NCBI GenBank assembly: GCA_002280555.1
Contig: NCEE01000012.1
Location: forward strand, 1-64,000
DNA from: Sphingomonas sp. 32-62-10
Lineage (GTDB): Bacteria; Pseudomonadota; Alphaproteobacteria; Sphingomonadales; Sphingomonadaceae
Direction of reading: 5' to 3'
DNA: 64,000 bases
Of the stretch, positions 52,465 through 62,055 are shown one piece after another (position 1 is the first letter of the stretch; every line of letters begins with the position of its first letter). The translations under genes were made by a program, and so were the position numbers. A model generated the notes under the pieces. That model saw only the letters and a program-made list of their open reading frames with translations. It was not told the DNA's origin and did no database searches.

Positions 52465-55400
52465 TCACGCTGCAGCGGCGGTCTTGGCCGGGCTTTGCCA
52501 TACGCCGTCCCAGTTGGACTCGGGAGCCCGCTGCGAAAGCGTGCGTGCGCGGTCGAGCATAACCTTGGCCGGCATGTCGCTTGGGTCTTGCGCGACGGCT
52601 TCTTCAAAATCAGCAATCGCGCCTTGCCAATTGCGCGATAGCAGATTGGTGCGCCCTTTGCCGTAAGCAACGAGCGACGCCTTTCGGCCAATGTCGGCGG
52701 CACGCGATGGCGCCACAGCCTCAAAAATCTTTGCTGGCCGTTTGCGCCCGCGGACCCGAATGACGTCGATCTCGCGCGTTTCCATCCGTCCCATGACTGC
52801 TGCTGCTGTGTCCTCACACAACAGCAAATCGACCCCATACGTCTTGGTGAGTTCCTGCAAGCGTGCTGCCAAGTTCACGCTGTCGCCGATTACCGTGTAA
52901 TCCATTCTTTTGGGACTGCCGATCGTTCCCGCCACAACCTCGCCGGTCGAGATGCCCATGCCGATGCGGACGGGAGCCGCGTCGCGGTCGGCTCGTCGTG
53001 CGTTGATCAGATCGAGCATCCGCAGCATTTCCATCGCACTCGTCACCGCGTTGAGGGCGTCCTGGTCGCTTGCCAGGGGCGCTCCGTAGACGGCCATAAT
53101 GGCGTCGCCCATATACTTGTCGAGGACGCCGTTCGCACCGGCTACGGCCTCGTACATCTCTGTGAAGAGTTCATTGAGCAGTTCTACAGTCTCCCGCGCG
53201 GTGAGTGCCTCTGCCATCGTGGTGAAGCCGCGGATATCAGCGAACAGGATGCTGGCCTGACAGGCGCTGCCAAACAATGCATCCCCATCATGCGCGAGAA
53301 CCTGATCCATTACCTCCTGCGTCATGAAGCGCCGGATCGTGCCTTCGAGACGCTTACTCGCGCTGATATCGTCGATCATCATGAGCACGCCGGTCGCGCG
53401 GTCGCCGTCGCGCAGCGGAACGAGCGATAGATTGGCCGAGATCGTACCGTTGCCAACGGTCACAAGTTCGCTGTCGAGAAAGGTCTTTGAAACCTCGCCA
53501 GCAGCAACCTGGGCGATCTCCTCCGCCAGCCATGGGTTTGCGCTGCCGACGAACTCCCGCGCATCGGCTGTTTCAGCATCGTCCTTGCTCACCCCCAGGA
53601 TGCGCGCTGCGGCATCGTTTAGCCGCGCCCTTCGGGCATCGTCCTGTAGCGTGACGACGCCGCTCGACATCGAAGAAAGGATGCGCTCGTTGTAGTTGCG
53701 CGATTCGAGCACCGCAGCGAACAAGTTGGCGTTGTCGATCGCCACCGCCGCCTGCGCTGAAAAGGCAGCGAGCCGCGTCATGTCGCGTTCCTTGAAGCCT
53801 TCATTAAGTCGACTGTTGAGGACCTGGAGAACGCCCAACTTGCGCCCATCGCGGGTGACCAGCGGCGAACACAGCATATTTCGGGTCACAAACCCCGTTT
53901 CCCGGTCAACAGCGGGATTGAAACGGGGATCGCTATAAGGATCACTGACGTGCACTGCCTGCCCCAGTTGGAAGGAGTGACCCGCAATGCCCCGGTCTTC
54001 CGGAATGCGAATCTCCCGCGCTTCCATGCCCTCTGCCACGAGTGTCCACAGTTCGCCCCGCTCAGGATCGTGGATGAAGATACTTGTCCGCTCTGCGTCG
54101 ATGATGCGGCTGGTAACGCCGGCGATGCGCTCCAGCAGCGATACGAGGTGACTTTCGCTGGCGACAGCAGAGTTGACCTCGAGCAGACGTCCGAGGTCCT
54201 CGCTGAGCACTTCAGCAGAAACGATCGCAACCGACCAGCGGCGCGCAAGCACGACGAGATGCGTGAAGGCAAAGATGATCAGTCCATATCCCGCCAGATC
54301 GATCCGGGCGATCGGGCCGGGGGCGATGAAGTTGAGGTTCACCGTCGCTTGGAGGCCCGTTGAAACAACCACCGCAACTTGCCCAAGAAAGAGCAGGATC
54401 GCGCCGTCACGGCCTTCGCGCACTGCCGAAATGGTTCGGCTGAACACAAAGACAAAAGTCATCACCATACATACCAAGAATAGGGAGATCACTCTTGTAG
54501 CAAGAAGCGTTCCACCGACTATCAAGAGTCCGGCGACGAACGTACCGCAAACGGCAACGATGGCTTGGAGCAGTAAGTACCAGTGCCTGCGCGTGCGATC
54601 GGGAAATAGCGCCTCGACGTACGCCACCCACGCGATGATACCCCCGTACGTGCAAAGAATAAGCGCGGCGTAGAGTAATTCGTGCGACAGTCCGGGCGCC
54701 GCCACGAGCAGTAAATTCTGCAAACCATGAATGCCCTGGACGCCCAAAAGGCCGAATGCGCCAAGCGCGAGGTAGAGCGAGGATCGATCAACCGGGCGAT
54801 TGACATACACGATCAGCGCGAACAGCCCGATCAACACAAAGGTCACGCTGATGTAGAAGGTCCGGGCCCAGACAAGGGCGATCCACTGATCCATGGTCGC
54901 TGCCGTGCCCATAACGGGCGCAATGCGTAATCCGTTCTTGATGTCGTTGTATGTTGTGATGGCGATAGCCAGACGCACGTCGCCGCCCTCGGTGGAGAAG
55001 CCAACGTCGTGGCGACGCAATTCGTAGACCGACGTTGCGGCGGAGTAACCCATCCGCCCGCTCGACGAGCGCAGTCGGCCATCGACATAAACCTGCGACG
55101 CCCCCCAGATCGATGGCAAAAACATCCGGTAGTCGCCCGCTGGCACGTCGTGCACCGTCAGCCGATAGAGCATCGCTTCGCCCGCACGAAGCGTGTGTCC
55201 ATTGGGCATGCGAAGCCCTTCCCAAGGCCCGGGCACCTTCACCAGCGCGCGATTCTGCCGCCCGCCCTGCGCAATGCGTTCGATTGACCATTCGCCCTCG
55301 AGTACCACCGGCCGCTGGGCGAGAAGCGTACGGGGAATCGCGATCTGCCCATCGCTTACCCTGACGTCGCGGCTTTCGGTCGAAACGAACATCGGCAGCG

Positions 55401-55569
55401 TCAAAGCCGCAAACAGCGCGAACAAGCCGACCACGATAAGAACTTCGCGGACCGCGGGCCGTAAAAATCCCTTCGCAATCGAGCTGCTCGCCAAACCGCC
55501 GCCCCTCCCAGACCATGGCGCGACATTGGTCCCACGCGCTGGGTATTGGAGCACAACCCCCTTTAACAT
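52465..55569 (-). CDS. Membrane-bound class III adenylate/guanylate cyclase with 7TM, GAF and PAS domains
   Basis: 1034 residues from the ATG at 55569; the GTG at the sixth codon has a better spaced AAAGGGG and could be the true start. Order: one membrane helix (about 41-63), a periplasmic jelly-roll-like 7TMR-DISM domain, a seven-helix membrane block, GAF, PAS, class III cyclase domain (about 765-950), and a TPR-like tail with 'AIADFEEAVAQDPSDMPAKVML'. Catalytic residues are present: metal Asp D778 in FADIRG and D822 in YMGDAI, N899 and R903 in SVNLAAR. The base-binding region 'SPKRMDYTVIGD' is of the adenylate cyclase type. It should make cAMP in response to a periplasmic ligand plus a GAF/PAS signal. 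Confidence 0.9.
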   Translation of the reverse strand: MLKGVVLQYPARGTNVAPWSGRGGGLASSSIAKGFLRPAVREVLIVVGLFALFAALTLPMFVSTESRDVRVSDGQIAIPRTLLAQRPVVLEGEWSIERIAQGGRQNRALVKVPGPWEGLRMPNGHTLRAGEAMLYRLTVHDVPAGDYRMFLPSIWGASQVYVDGRLRSSSGRMGYSAATSVYELRRHDVGFSTEGGDVRLAIAITTYNDIKNGLRIAPVMGTAATMDQWIALVWARTFYISVTFVLIGLFALIVYVNRPVDRSSLYLALGAFGLLGVQGIHGLQNLLLVAAPGLSHELLYAALILCTYGGIIAWVAYVEALFPDRTRRHWYLLLQAIVAVCGTFVAGLLIVGGTLLATRVISLFLVCMVMTFVFVFSRTISAVREGRDGAILLFLGQVAVVVSTGLQATVNLNFIAPGPIARIDLAGYGLIIFAFTHLVVLARRWSVAIVSAEVLSEDLGRLLEVNSAVASESHLVSLLERIAGVTSRIIDAERTSIFIHDPERGELWTLVAEGMEAREIRIPEDRGIAGHSFQLGQAVHVSDPYSDPRFNPAVDRETGFVTRNMLCSPLVTRDGRKLGVLQVLNSRLNEGFKERDMTRLAAFSAQAAVAIDNANLFAAVLESRNYNERILSSMSSGVVTLQDDARRARLNDAAARILGVSKDDAETADAREFVGSANPWLAEEIAQVAAGEVSKTFLDSELVTVGNGTISANLSLVPLRDGDRATGVLMMIDDISASKRLEGTIRRFMTQEVMDQVLAHDGDALFGSACQASILFADIRGFTTMAEALTARETVELLNELFTEMYEAVAGANGVLDKYMGDAIMAVYGAPLASDQDALNAVTSAMEMLRMLDLINARRADRDAAPVRIGMGISTGEVVAGTIGSPKRMDYTVIGDSVNLAARLQELTKTYGVDLLLCEDTAAAVMGRMETREIDVIRVRGRKRPAKIFEAVAPSRAADIGRKASLVAYGKGRTNLLSRNWQGAIADFEEAVAQDPSDMPAKVMLDRARTLSQRAPESNWDGVWQSPAKTAAAA

Positions 55570-55869
55570 TTCCTTTCTGTCTTTAACAAAATGAGCAATA
55601 TTTTCGTTGGCGTATCGATGCGACGCCCGAATGAGCGTGGGCGGTACCAATGAAGATTGCTGCTCGCATACCAGACGAGGGAGCCCCGTATTGGGAGGCG
55701 TCCTATGGGCCGACGCAGCCAAGGTCAAAGCGATCGGCTGACCGATGCTCATCGTCGCGTTGCTTTCCGCGCGACGGGTCCTAACCAGGAGCTAACAGTG
55801 CCCGCGTTTCCTCGCGGACGGCGCGCCGCTAACGCATTCTGCTCACCGGAAAATCGCTATCGGTGTCAG
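55570..55869. other. 300-base region between the cyclase gene and tRNA-Gly
   Basis: No convincing gene. The cyclase frame stays open to 55752 but without a good start. A/T-rich elements just upstream of 55569 could be its promoter. Nothing else stands out. Confidence 0.4.
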
Positions 55870-55943
55870 TGGAGCGGGTGAAGGGAATCGAACCCTCGTC
55901 GTAAGCTTGGGAAGCTTCTGCTCTGCCATTGAGCTACACCCGC
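55870..55943 (-). tRNA. tRNA-Gly (anticodon CCC)
   Basis: The minus strand gives a 74-base cloverleaf: acceptor GCGGGTG pairs with CACCCGC, discriminator U, encoded CCA, T-arm GAGGGTTCGATTCCCTT, anticodon loop TTCCCAA with CCC. The overall sequence is close to E. coli glyU. The anticodon stem appears to have a mismatch at its first pair (27-43). Confidence 0.95.
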
Positions 55944-56360
55944 AGATGCCGGTTGCGCGGCTTTGGCGAGACACATCGTGCCCGCCGGTCGCACGCCAAT
56001 GCCATCGGAGCGGGGTGTTGGTCAACATCCGCTTTTGGCGCGCCTTGGTTGTGATCTGGCGCGATTTTTCTGCAGTACCCTGCATATGACAGGCCGACGG
56101 GCGCGATGGCCGATCTGTTGCAGTGCAGCAACAGCCAGCCAAGATTCGTGGGGCCATTGCGACAAATTGGCTGGTTTACGTGGTTTGCTGCTTCTCGACG
56201 CTGTCGTATCGGTGAAACAAAATGTTGCAAACTGCGAAATCCTGCGCAACATAACGACGCCACCCTTGGGTGGTTGGATTGATCGCACCCCGCTTAAACA
56301 ACGGAGAGCTGCGACGGTTCGAGCGCAGGCGGGACCTCATTGTCGATTACAGGAGATCCC
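55944..56360. other. 417-base leader region upstream of the TorF porin
   Basis: No convincing gene. It contains the 20-bp palindrome at 56115-56134 and, closer to the porin, an AT-richer stretch with likely promoter elements. The length of untranslated sequence between the palindrome and the start (about 226 bases) is unusual. Confidence 0.45.
56115..56134. promoter_or_regulatory. 20-bp TGC-rich palindrome (PhaR-type candidate)
   Basis: CTGTTGCAGTGCAGCAACAG has 7-bp perfect arms (CTGTTGC/GCAACAG). It shares TGCAGTGCAGCA with the site before phaZ. Such palindromes are typical targets of PHA regulators in alphaproteobacteria, but no PHA gene follows directly; a TorF porin starts 226 bases downstream. 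Confidence 0.5.
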
Positions 56361-57176
56361 ATGAAGATATCGCTTTTTGCGGCTGCGGCCGCGCTCATTG
56401 TTGCAGCGCAACCCGCCGCAGCTGAGGAAACCGATCCGCCCAAGGCGCTGACGGTTTCCGGCAGCGTGGCGTTCGTTTCGGACTATCGCTTCCGTGGCGT
56501 CTCCCGGTCCGATGAGGAAGGCGCCATCCAAGGCGGGTTCACCGTCACCCATGAAAGCGGGCTCTATGTCGGCGCCTGGGCATCCAACCTGGCCGGTTGG
56601 GGCGCTTTTGGTGGCTCCAATACCGAGCTCGACATTTTCGGCGGCTATAAGCGCGCCGTCGGTGGCGCGACGGTCGATGTCGGCCTGACCTGGTACATGT
56701 ATCCAGGCGGTGCGCAGTTGACCGATTTCGCCGAGCCTTATGTGAAGGTCAGCGGGGCGCTAGGCCCAGTCAATGCGCTCATCGGCGTTGCCTACGCACC
56801 CAAGCAGCGCGCCCTCGGCAACTTCTCGAACACGCCGTTCAGCCGTGGCCAGACCGACGACAACTTGTATATCTGGGGTGATGCAAACGTTGCGATTCCC
56901 AAAACGCCGCTGACGGCAAAGGCGCATGTCGGTTATTCGAACGGCAATCCCGGCCTGGGCCCCAACGGCACCAGCGTGACGCCGACAGGCGAATATGTCG
57001 ATTGGCTGTTCGGGGTTGATGCCGTGGTCGGTCCGCTCGTGCTTGGTGTCGCGTACACCGATACCGATATCGGTTTGGCTGAATCGGCGTATCTGCTGCC
57101 CAACTTCAGCTCGACCAAGGACGGCGGCTCGATCGCCGGTGGCCAGGTGGTCTTCTCGGTTTCGGCTGCATTCTGA
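56361..57176 (+). CDS. TorF-family putative outer-membrane porin
   Basis: 271 residues from the ATG at 56361 with AGGAGA upstream. Signal peptide (KISLFAAAAALIVAAQPAAAEE), then 'GSVAFVSDYRFRGVSRSDEEGAIQGGFTVTHESGLYVGAWASN', the signature of the Gcw_chp/TorF family of unknown-function barrels, and a terminal Phe (VSAAF) typical of outer-membrane proteins. A strong terminator hairpin follows. Confidence 0.92.
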   Translation: MKISLFAAAAALIVAAQPAAAEETDPPKALTVSGSVAFVSDYRFRGVSRSDEEGAIQGGFTVTHESGLYVGAWASNLAGWGAFGGSNTELDIFGGYKRAVGGATVDVGLTWYMYPGGAQLTDFAEPYVKVSGALGPVNALIGVAYAPKQRALGNFSNTPFSRGQTDDNLYIWGDANVAIPKTPLTAKAHVGYSNGNPGLGPNGTSVTPTGEYVDWLFGVDAVVGPLVLGVAYTDTDIGLAESAYLLPNFSSTKDGGSIAGGQVVFSVSAAF

Positions 57177-57182
57177 TCGGTT

Positions 57183-57222
57183 GATCCCGCAGGCGGCGTT
57201 TCGCCTGCGGGATCGCCCTTTT
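57183..57222 (+). terminator. Intrinsic terminator after the TorF porin
   Basis: GATCCCGCAGGCG (57183-57195) and CGCCTGCGGGATC (57202-57214) form a perfect 13-bp stem with a 6-base loop, followed by GCCCTTTTG. It ends porin transcription before the pyrC remnant. Confidence 0.85.
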
Positions 57223-57247
57223 GTGATGACGCTGGCCACGCCGCGCG

Positions 57248-58248
57248 ATGGACTTTGAATCGCGGATGGCTAAACGATTGGCGATGCTATCTGCCGCGCC
57301 CCCTGCCGATCCTGCCTCTCTCCCATCTGATCGTCTCGTCATGCGGCGACCCGACGACTGGCACGTCCATTTGCGCGATGGTGCGATGCTGGCGGCAGTG
57401 GTCAACCATACCGCGCGCCAGTTCGCGCGTGCGATTGTGATGCCCAATCTCGCCCCACCGGTGACGACTGTTGCTGCGGCCCGAGCCTATCGCGCGCGGA
57501 TCGAGGCGGCGGTTGATACGGCACTTGGCTTCACTCCGCTGATGATTTGCTATCTGACCGATCATAGCGACCCCGATGAGATCGAGCGCGGTTTTGCCGA
57601 GGGAGTCTTTACCGCCTGCAAGCTGTATCCCGCGCATGCAACGACCAATTCGGCGCATGGCGTATCCGATATCGGCGCGATCAGCGCGGTGCTGGCTCGG
57701 ATGGAGCGGATTGGCATGCCGCTGCTGCTCCATGGCGAGGTGACTGATCCAACGATCGACATTTTCGATCGCGAGGCGGTGTTCATTGAGCGTGTCTATG
57801 CCCGTATCCAGGCCGATTTTCCGGGCCTGAAATCGGTGTTCGAACATATCACCACCGCGGAGGCGGTTGCCTTTGTCGAAAGCCGTTGCGGCGCGCGGCA
57901 GTGTCGGGCTCGCCCAAATTCTTCCTTGGCACCGATTCAGCCCCGCACATCATCGCTGCGAAGGAATCGGCCTGTGGCTGTGCTGGCATCTTCAACGCGC
58001 CCTTTGCCATCGAAAGTTATGCCGCGACCTTTGAGGAGGAAGGGGCGATCGACCGGCTCGAGGGCTTTGCCGCCGAACATGGCCCGCGATTTTACGGCTT
58101 GCCGTTGAATGAGGAACGGATCGTTCTTGAGCGTGATCCCATCGATGTGCCGACGACGATCGATGTTGGCGCGGCGGGCGCTGTAGTGCCGTTTCACGCC
58201 GGGGAGCGCCTGCAATGGCGCTATGCCGGGATCGCGTCGTCGGATTGA
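57248..58248 (+). pseudogene. pyrC: Dihydroorotase PyrC, disrupted by an internal deletion and frameshift
   Basis: Two frames join near 57884. The first gives the N-terminal two-thirds of an E. coli-type class II dihydroorotase with metal ligands in 'DDWHVHLRDG', carboxylated-Lys segment 'FTACKLYPAHATTNS', His in 'LLLHGEVTD' and His in 'VFEHITT'. The second resumes at '...SGSPKFFLGTDSAPH' (metal Asp), then 'KESACGCAGIFNAPFAIESYAATFEEEGAI' and 'GPRFYGLP'. The region between, about 45 residues in E. coli PyrC including the 'ATITPQHL...RPHLYCLP' block, is absent. As written the gene cannot make a full enzyme. A second dihydroorotase elsewhere in the genome, or a sequencing error, would explain survival. 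Confidence 0.87.
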
Positions 58249-58369
58249 TGCGGGGCGCTGGGGTAGATTGACCGGTGATCGGCACCGGTAAGGTGAAGCC
58301 AATTGCCCTGCCGGGCCAGAGCGGCGATAGGCAGCGATCAATTGTCGACCATCGAAGGACGGAGCGCGC

Positions 58370-59602
58370 GTGGATCAGGCGGATGTAGTGATCGTCGGGA
58401 CCGGGCATGGCGGCGCACAGGCCGCGATTGCGCTGCGTCAACAAGGTTTTGCCGGATCGATCATGCTGATCGGCGATGAGCCCGATTTGCCCTATGAGCG
58501 CCCGCCGCTGTCAAAGGATTATCTGTCGGGCGAGAAGCCATTTGAGCGGCTGTTGATCCGCCCCGCCGCCTTTTGGAGCGAACGGTCGATCGATTTCGAG
58601 TTAAGCACACGGGTAGCCGCGATTGATCCCGATGCGCATGTGCTGAAAACTGAGGGCGGTCGTACGATCGGCTATGGCCAGTTGATCTGGGCGGGCGGCG
58701 GCGCCCCCCGCCGATTGGGCTGCCCGGGCGCCGATGCGCGGGGCGTCCATTATGTCCGCACGCGTGCCGATGTCGACCGGATGATCGCCGAAATGCCGCA
58801 TGTGGCGCGCGTCGCCGTCGTTGGTGGCGGCTATATCGGGCTTGAGGCGGCCGCTGTGCTCACCAAGTTGGGCAAGCAGGTGACGGTGATCGAGGCGCTT
58901 GATCGGGTGCTGGCCCGCGTGGCGGGTGAGCCTTTGTCGCGGTTTTTCGAGGATGAGCATCGCGCGCACGGCGTTGATGTAAGGCTTGGCGCGATGGTCG
59001 CGGGGATTGAGACGTCGGAGGGACAAGCGATTGGCGTCCGGCTCGCCGATGGCGATGTGATCGGGTGCGAGATGGTGGTGGTGGGGATCGGTATCATCCC
59101 GGCTATTGCACCGTTGATCGCGGCGGGTGCGCGTGGTGGCAACGGGGTGGAGGTAGACGGCAAGTGCCGCACCAGCCTGGCCGATATCTTCGCAATCGGT
59201 GACTGTGCCGCGCATCACAGTCATTTTGCCGGAGGCGCGATGATCAGGCTCGAATCGGTGCAGAACGCCAATGATCAGGCGAATGTGGTCGCCAAGGCGA
59301 TCATGGGGGGCGACGGGGAATATGATGCTGTACCGTGGTTCTGGTCAAACCAATATGACCTGAAGTTGCAGACGGTGGGCCTGTCAGTGGGCCATGACGC
59401 GCTGGTGGTGCGCGGTGATCCGGCAACTCGCAGTTTTTCGGTCGTTTATCTGCAGGCTGGGTGCGTCATTGCGCTCGATTGTGTCAACATGGTCAAAGAT
59501 TACGTCGCCGGGCGCGGGCTCGTCGCCGGCGCTGTTTCACCCGATCTCGCCCTGCTGGCCGATCCGGCGACACCGTTGAAAACGCTGATCGGTACGGCCT
59601 GA
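58370..59602 (+). CDS. FAD-dependent ferredoxin/rubredoxin reductase (putidaredoxin-reductase type)
   Basis: 410 residues from a GTG at 58370. FAD-binding motif 'VVIVGTGHGGAQAAIALRQQG', 'LPYERPPLSKDYLSG', NAD-binding 'VAVVGGGYIGLEAAAVLTKLGKQVTVIEA', and 'IFAIGDCAAHHSHFAGGAMIRLESVQNANDQANVVAKAIMG' define the rhodocoxin/putidaredoxin reductase family. Passes electrons from NADH to a [2Fe-2S] ferredoxin feeding a P450 or dioxygenase; the partner is not in the window. Confidence 0.93.
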   Translation: MDQADVVIVGTGHGGAQAAIALRQQGFAGSIMLIGDEPDLPYERPPLSKDYLSGEKPFERLLIRPAAFWSERSIDFELSTRVAAIDPDAHVLKTEGGRTIGYGQLIWAGGGAPRRLGCPGADARGVHYVRTRADVDRMIAEMPHVARVAVVGGGYIGLEAAAVLTKLGKQVTVIEALDRVLARVAGEPLSRFFEDEHRAHGVDVRLGAMVAGIETSEGQAIGVRLADGDVIGCEMVVVGIGIIPAIAPLIAAGARGGNGVEVDGKCRTSLADIFAIGDCAAHHSHFAGGAMIRLESVQNANDQANVVAKAIMGGDGEYDAVPWFWSNQYDLKLQTVGLSVGHDALVVRGDPATRSFSVVYLQAGCVIALDCVNMVKDYVAGRGLVAGAVSPDLALLADPATPLKTLIGTA

Positions 59603-59630
59603 AAAGACGTCGCTGTGGTTTGAAGAATTC

Positions 59631-59656
59631 GGGTCGGCGCATGGGAACGCCGACCC
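59631..59656 (+). terminator. GC hairpin after the ferredoxin reductase
   Basis: GGGTCGGCG (59631-59639) pairs with CGCCGACCC (59648-59656). No T-run follows, so termination here would be weak or factor-dependent. Confidence 0.5.
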
Positions 59657-59829
59657 GTCCGGCTATTCTGGCGCGAGGGTTTGGGGACGGTCGGCCAGAC
59701 CGGATGTTCAGTGAAGGCGCCTGCCAAACAAGACGGGCCTTCAAAACCAACACTTGACGTTTATCACCGATAAATTTCTGCAAAAACACGTGGACGTAAT
59801 TTAACGTGTCTCTTGTAGTCACTACCTCG

Positions 59830-61143
59830 CTATCGACGCGGTAACATGATCTGCGCGCGGAGCCCGCCTTCGGGACGGTTCGACAGGCTCAGTCGGCCCC
59901 CTTCACGTGCTACTGTATCGGCTACAATCGCAAGCCCCAGCCCGAACCCTTTGGTGTCGCGTTGCCGGGCTGGATCGAGCCGGACAAAGGGCTGGATCAC
60001 CAGGTCAGTCTTGTCGGCAGGAATGCCAGGACCATCATCATCGATGTTGAGATACACCCAGAAATCGTCGACCATGATCGAGAGCGTTGCGCGCGTGCCG
60101 TAATGGAGACTGTTATCGACCAAATTGGTGATGGCCCGTTTGATCGCTGATCGCCGCAGCACCATCTCGAGGTGATCGGGGCCGTTATAGATAACGGTTG
60201 CGCCATTATCAGCGGCGTCGTCCGCAATCGTGGCGCAGGTAACCGCAAGGTCGATATGCGCCGGATTTTCGGGATCATCGTCGCCGCCCAGATAGGCAAG
60301 GAGCGATCCCACCATTGCCTCCATCTCATCAATGTCGCCGCGTATCGCGTGCCGGACCTGCGTATCGGGAATGGCATCGGCCCGCAGCTTCAGGCGAGAC
60401 AGGGGCGTTCGCATATCATGACCAACCGCAAACAGGCCCTGGGTACGATCATTGATCAGCTGATGAATGCGGTCCTGCATGGTGTTGAACGCGCGCACCA
60501 CGCGGACCACGTCGGTCGGGCCTTCTTCCTCGACATGAACGCTGGTGCCACTGCCCATTTGCTCGGCTGCTGCGGCGAGCCGGCGCAGCGGCTGCAGCGT
60601 GCGCTGCATCAACAGCCCACCCATCACGATCAGCGCGACCGCGGGCGCCAATGCCTGCAGAATCCGCTCGGTCGTCAGGTTGAGCCCTACAATCGGTGTG
60701 CGGGTTCGAAAATAGACCCAGCTGTCATCGGGCAGCCGCAACCCGCCGGACACCACCGATCGTCGGCCCGGGGATGTGAGTTGCAGGCGCAGATCGGCGC
60801 TGGCCAGTGCTGGTTCCCAAGCAATGATCTGCCGCCGCATCCCGGCAAGCTCGGTTGCGAGTGGCGGCGGTGATGTAACGCGCCCTTCCCAGCGCATCAA
60901 ATAGCGATCGGTGGTCAACTGCGCGGCCATGGCGAGGCGTTCCGCCACCGGGCGCTCGGCGATCAGCCGACGGCTGATGACGAGATGTTCGGCCAAGCGG
61001 CGGGCTTCGTCATCGCGGACCGAAAACTGGCTGGCGCGCTCGTAAAGCAGCGTGCTGACACCGAATTCGATGATGACAGTAAGCAGCAGGATGGCGAGAA
61101 TCCGGCTGAGCAGCCCAAGCGACGGGCGGGCAAACTGCCTCAA
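59830..61143 (-). CDS. Sensor histidine kinase
   Basis: 437 residues. Two membrane helices (about 10-32 and 163-180) flank a periplasmic sensor of about 125 residues; HAMP domain (about 180-235), HisKA with H242 in 'VGHDMRTPLSRL', and an HATPase domain with 'ITNLVDNSLHYG', 'DDGPGIP' and 'GFGLGLAIV'. EnvZ-like group. Signal unknown. Its start overlaps the response regulator stop by ATGA. Confidence 0.94.
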   Translation of the reverse strand: MRQFARPSLGLLSRILAILLLTVIIEFGVSTLLYERASQFSVRDDEARRLAEHLVISRRLIAERPVAERLAMAAQLTTDRYLMRWEGRVTSPPPLATELAGMRRQIIAWEPALASADLRLQLTSPGRRSVVSGGLRLPDDSWVYFRTRTPIVGLNLTTERILQALAPAVALIVMGGLLMQRTLQPLRRLAAAAEQMGSGTSVHVEEEGPTDVVRVVRAFNTMQDRIHQLINDRTQGLFAVGHDMRTPLSRLKLRADAIPDTQVRHAIRGDIDEMEAMVGSLLAYLGGDDDPENPAHIDLAVTCATIADDAADNGATVIYNGPDHLEMVLRRSAIKRAITNLVDNSLHYGTRATLSIMVDDFWVYLNIDDDGPGIPADKTDLVIQPFVRLDPARQRDTKGFGLGLAIVADTVAREGGRLSLSNRPEGGLRAQIMLPRR

Positions 61144-61850
61144 TGCCGTTCGACAGGCACGTTGAGCATATAGCCGATGCCGCGCACGGTGATGATTGGC
61201 GCTTCCTTGCCTGCGCTGGAAAGTTTGCGGCGCAGGCGGCTGACGAGCACATCAATGCTGCGATCCGAACTATCGCCAAGCCGGGTGCGGGACAGCTCGA
61301 TCAGCCGCTCGCGGGCAATAACGCGCTGGGCATGATCGAGCAGTGCGATGAGCAGATCGAACTCGGCCCCGGTCAGATCGATGCTTGCACCGCTGGGCGC
61401 CAGCAATTCCCGGCGCGGCAGATTGACCGTCCACCCATCAAAAGTGATCGTCCGGGCTTCGCGCTCGGCATTTTGGCGATCAAGCGCGGGGCGCCGCAAC
61501 ACCGCGCGGACCCGTGCTACCAATTCGCGCGTGCCAAACGGCTTAGCCAGATAATCATCGGCGCCCAGTTCCAGCCCGACGACTCGATCTGTCTCGCTGG
61601 AACGGGCGCTGATGAAGATGATCGGCACGTCGCATTTCTGGCGCAACGCCCGGCATAGATCGAGACCACTTGTGCCGGGCAACATGATATCGAGCAGCAC
61701 GAGGTCAACCGGCCCTTTTTCAAGCGCGAGCCACATTTCGGGCGCTGCCGATGCGGGGCGGACGGTATAACCGTTTTCCTGCAGGGCACGGGTTGTGAGC
61801 ATCCGCAGCGCGGGATCATCTTCTACCAGGATAATGGTCGGCGCAGTCAT
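61140..61850 (-). CDS. OmpR-family response regulator
   Basis: 236 residues. Receiver domain with phospho-acceptor D54 in 'LVLLDIMLPG', conserved T/S and Lys ('ISARSS', 'DYLAKPFG'), then an OmpR-type winged helix ending 'SIDVLVSRLRRKLSSAGKEAPIITVRGIGYML'. Pairs with the histidine kinase downstream. Targets unknown; the long upstream region (61851-62055) contains inverted and direct TTAAC/GTTAAC-like elements that could bind it. Confidence 0.95.
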   Translation of the reverse strand: MTAPTIILVEDDPALRMLTTRALQENGYTVRPASAAPEMWLALEKGPVDLVLLDIMLPGTSGLDLCRALRQKCDVPIIFISARSSETDRVVGLELGADDYLAKPFGTRELVARVRAVLRRPALDRQNAEREARTITFDGWTVNLPRRELLAPSGASIDLTGAEFDLLIALLDHAQRVIARERLIELSRTRLGDSSDRSIDVLVSRLRRKLSSAGKEAPIITVRGIGYMLNVPVERH

Positions 61851-62055
61851 AACGGTTGGCCTATTCCCCTGCAGGATCGACTAAGCGGCGTGGGGCGAAC
61901 GGTCAACGATTGGGCGATGTCGCAGCCACCGGAGCAATATTTCTTTACATCTGTGTGACGGTTACGTCCCGGTCATGGCGCTGTCCCGAAGCTGAACATC
62001 GCTTAACCATCTTGAATGCTGGCGGTAATCGTAAACAGGTTGTTAACTGCGGTGC

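Noticed and set aside
59785..59809. ACACGT/ACGTGT inverted repeat after the histidine kinase gene
   Set aside because: Only 6-bp arms with a 12-base spacer; too short to be distinguished from chance.
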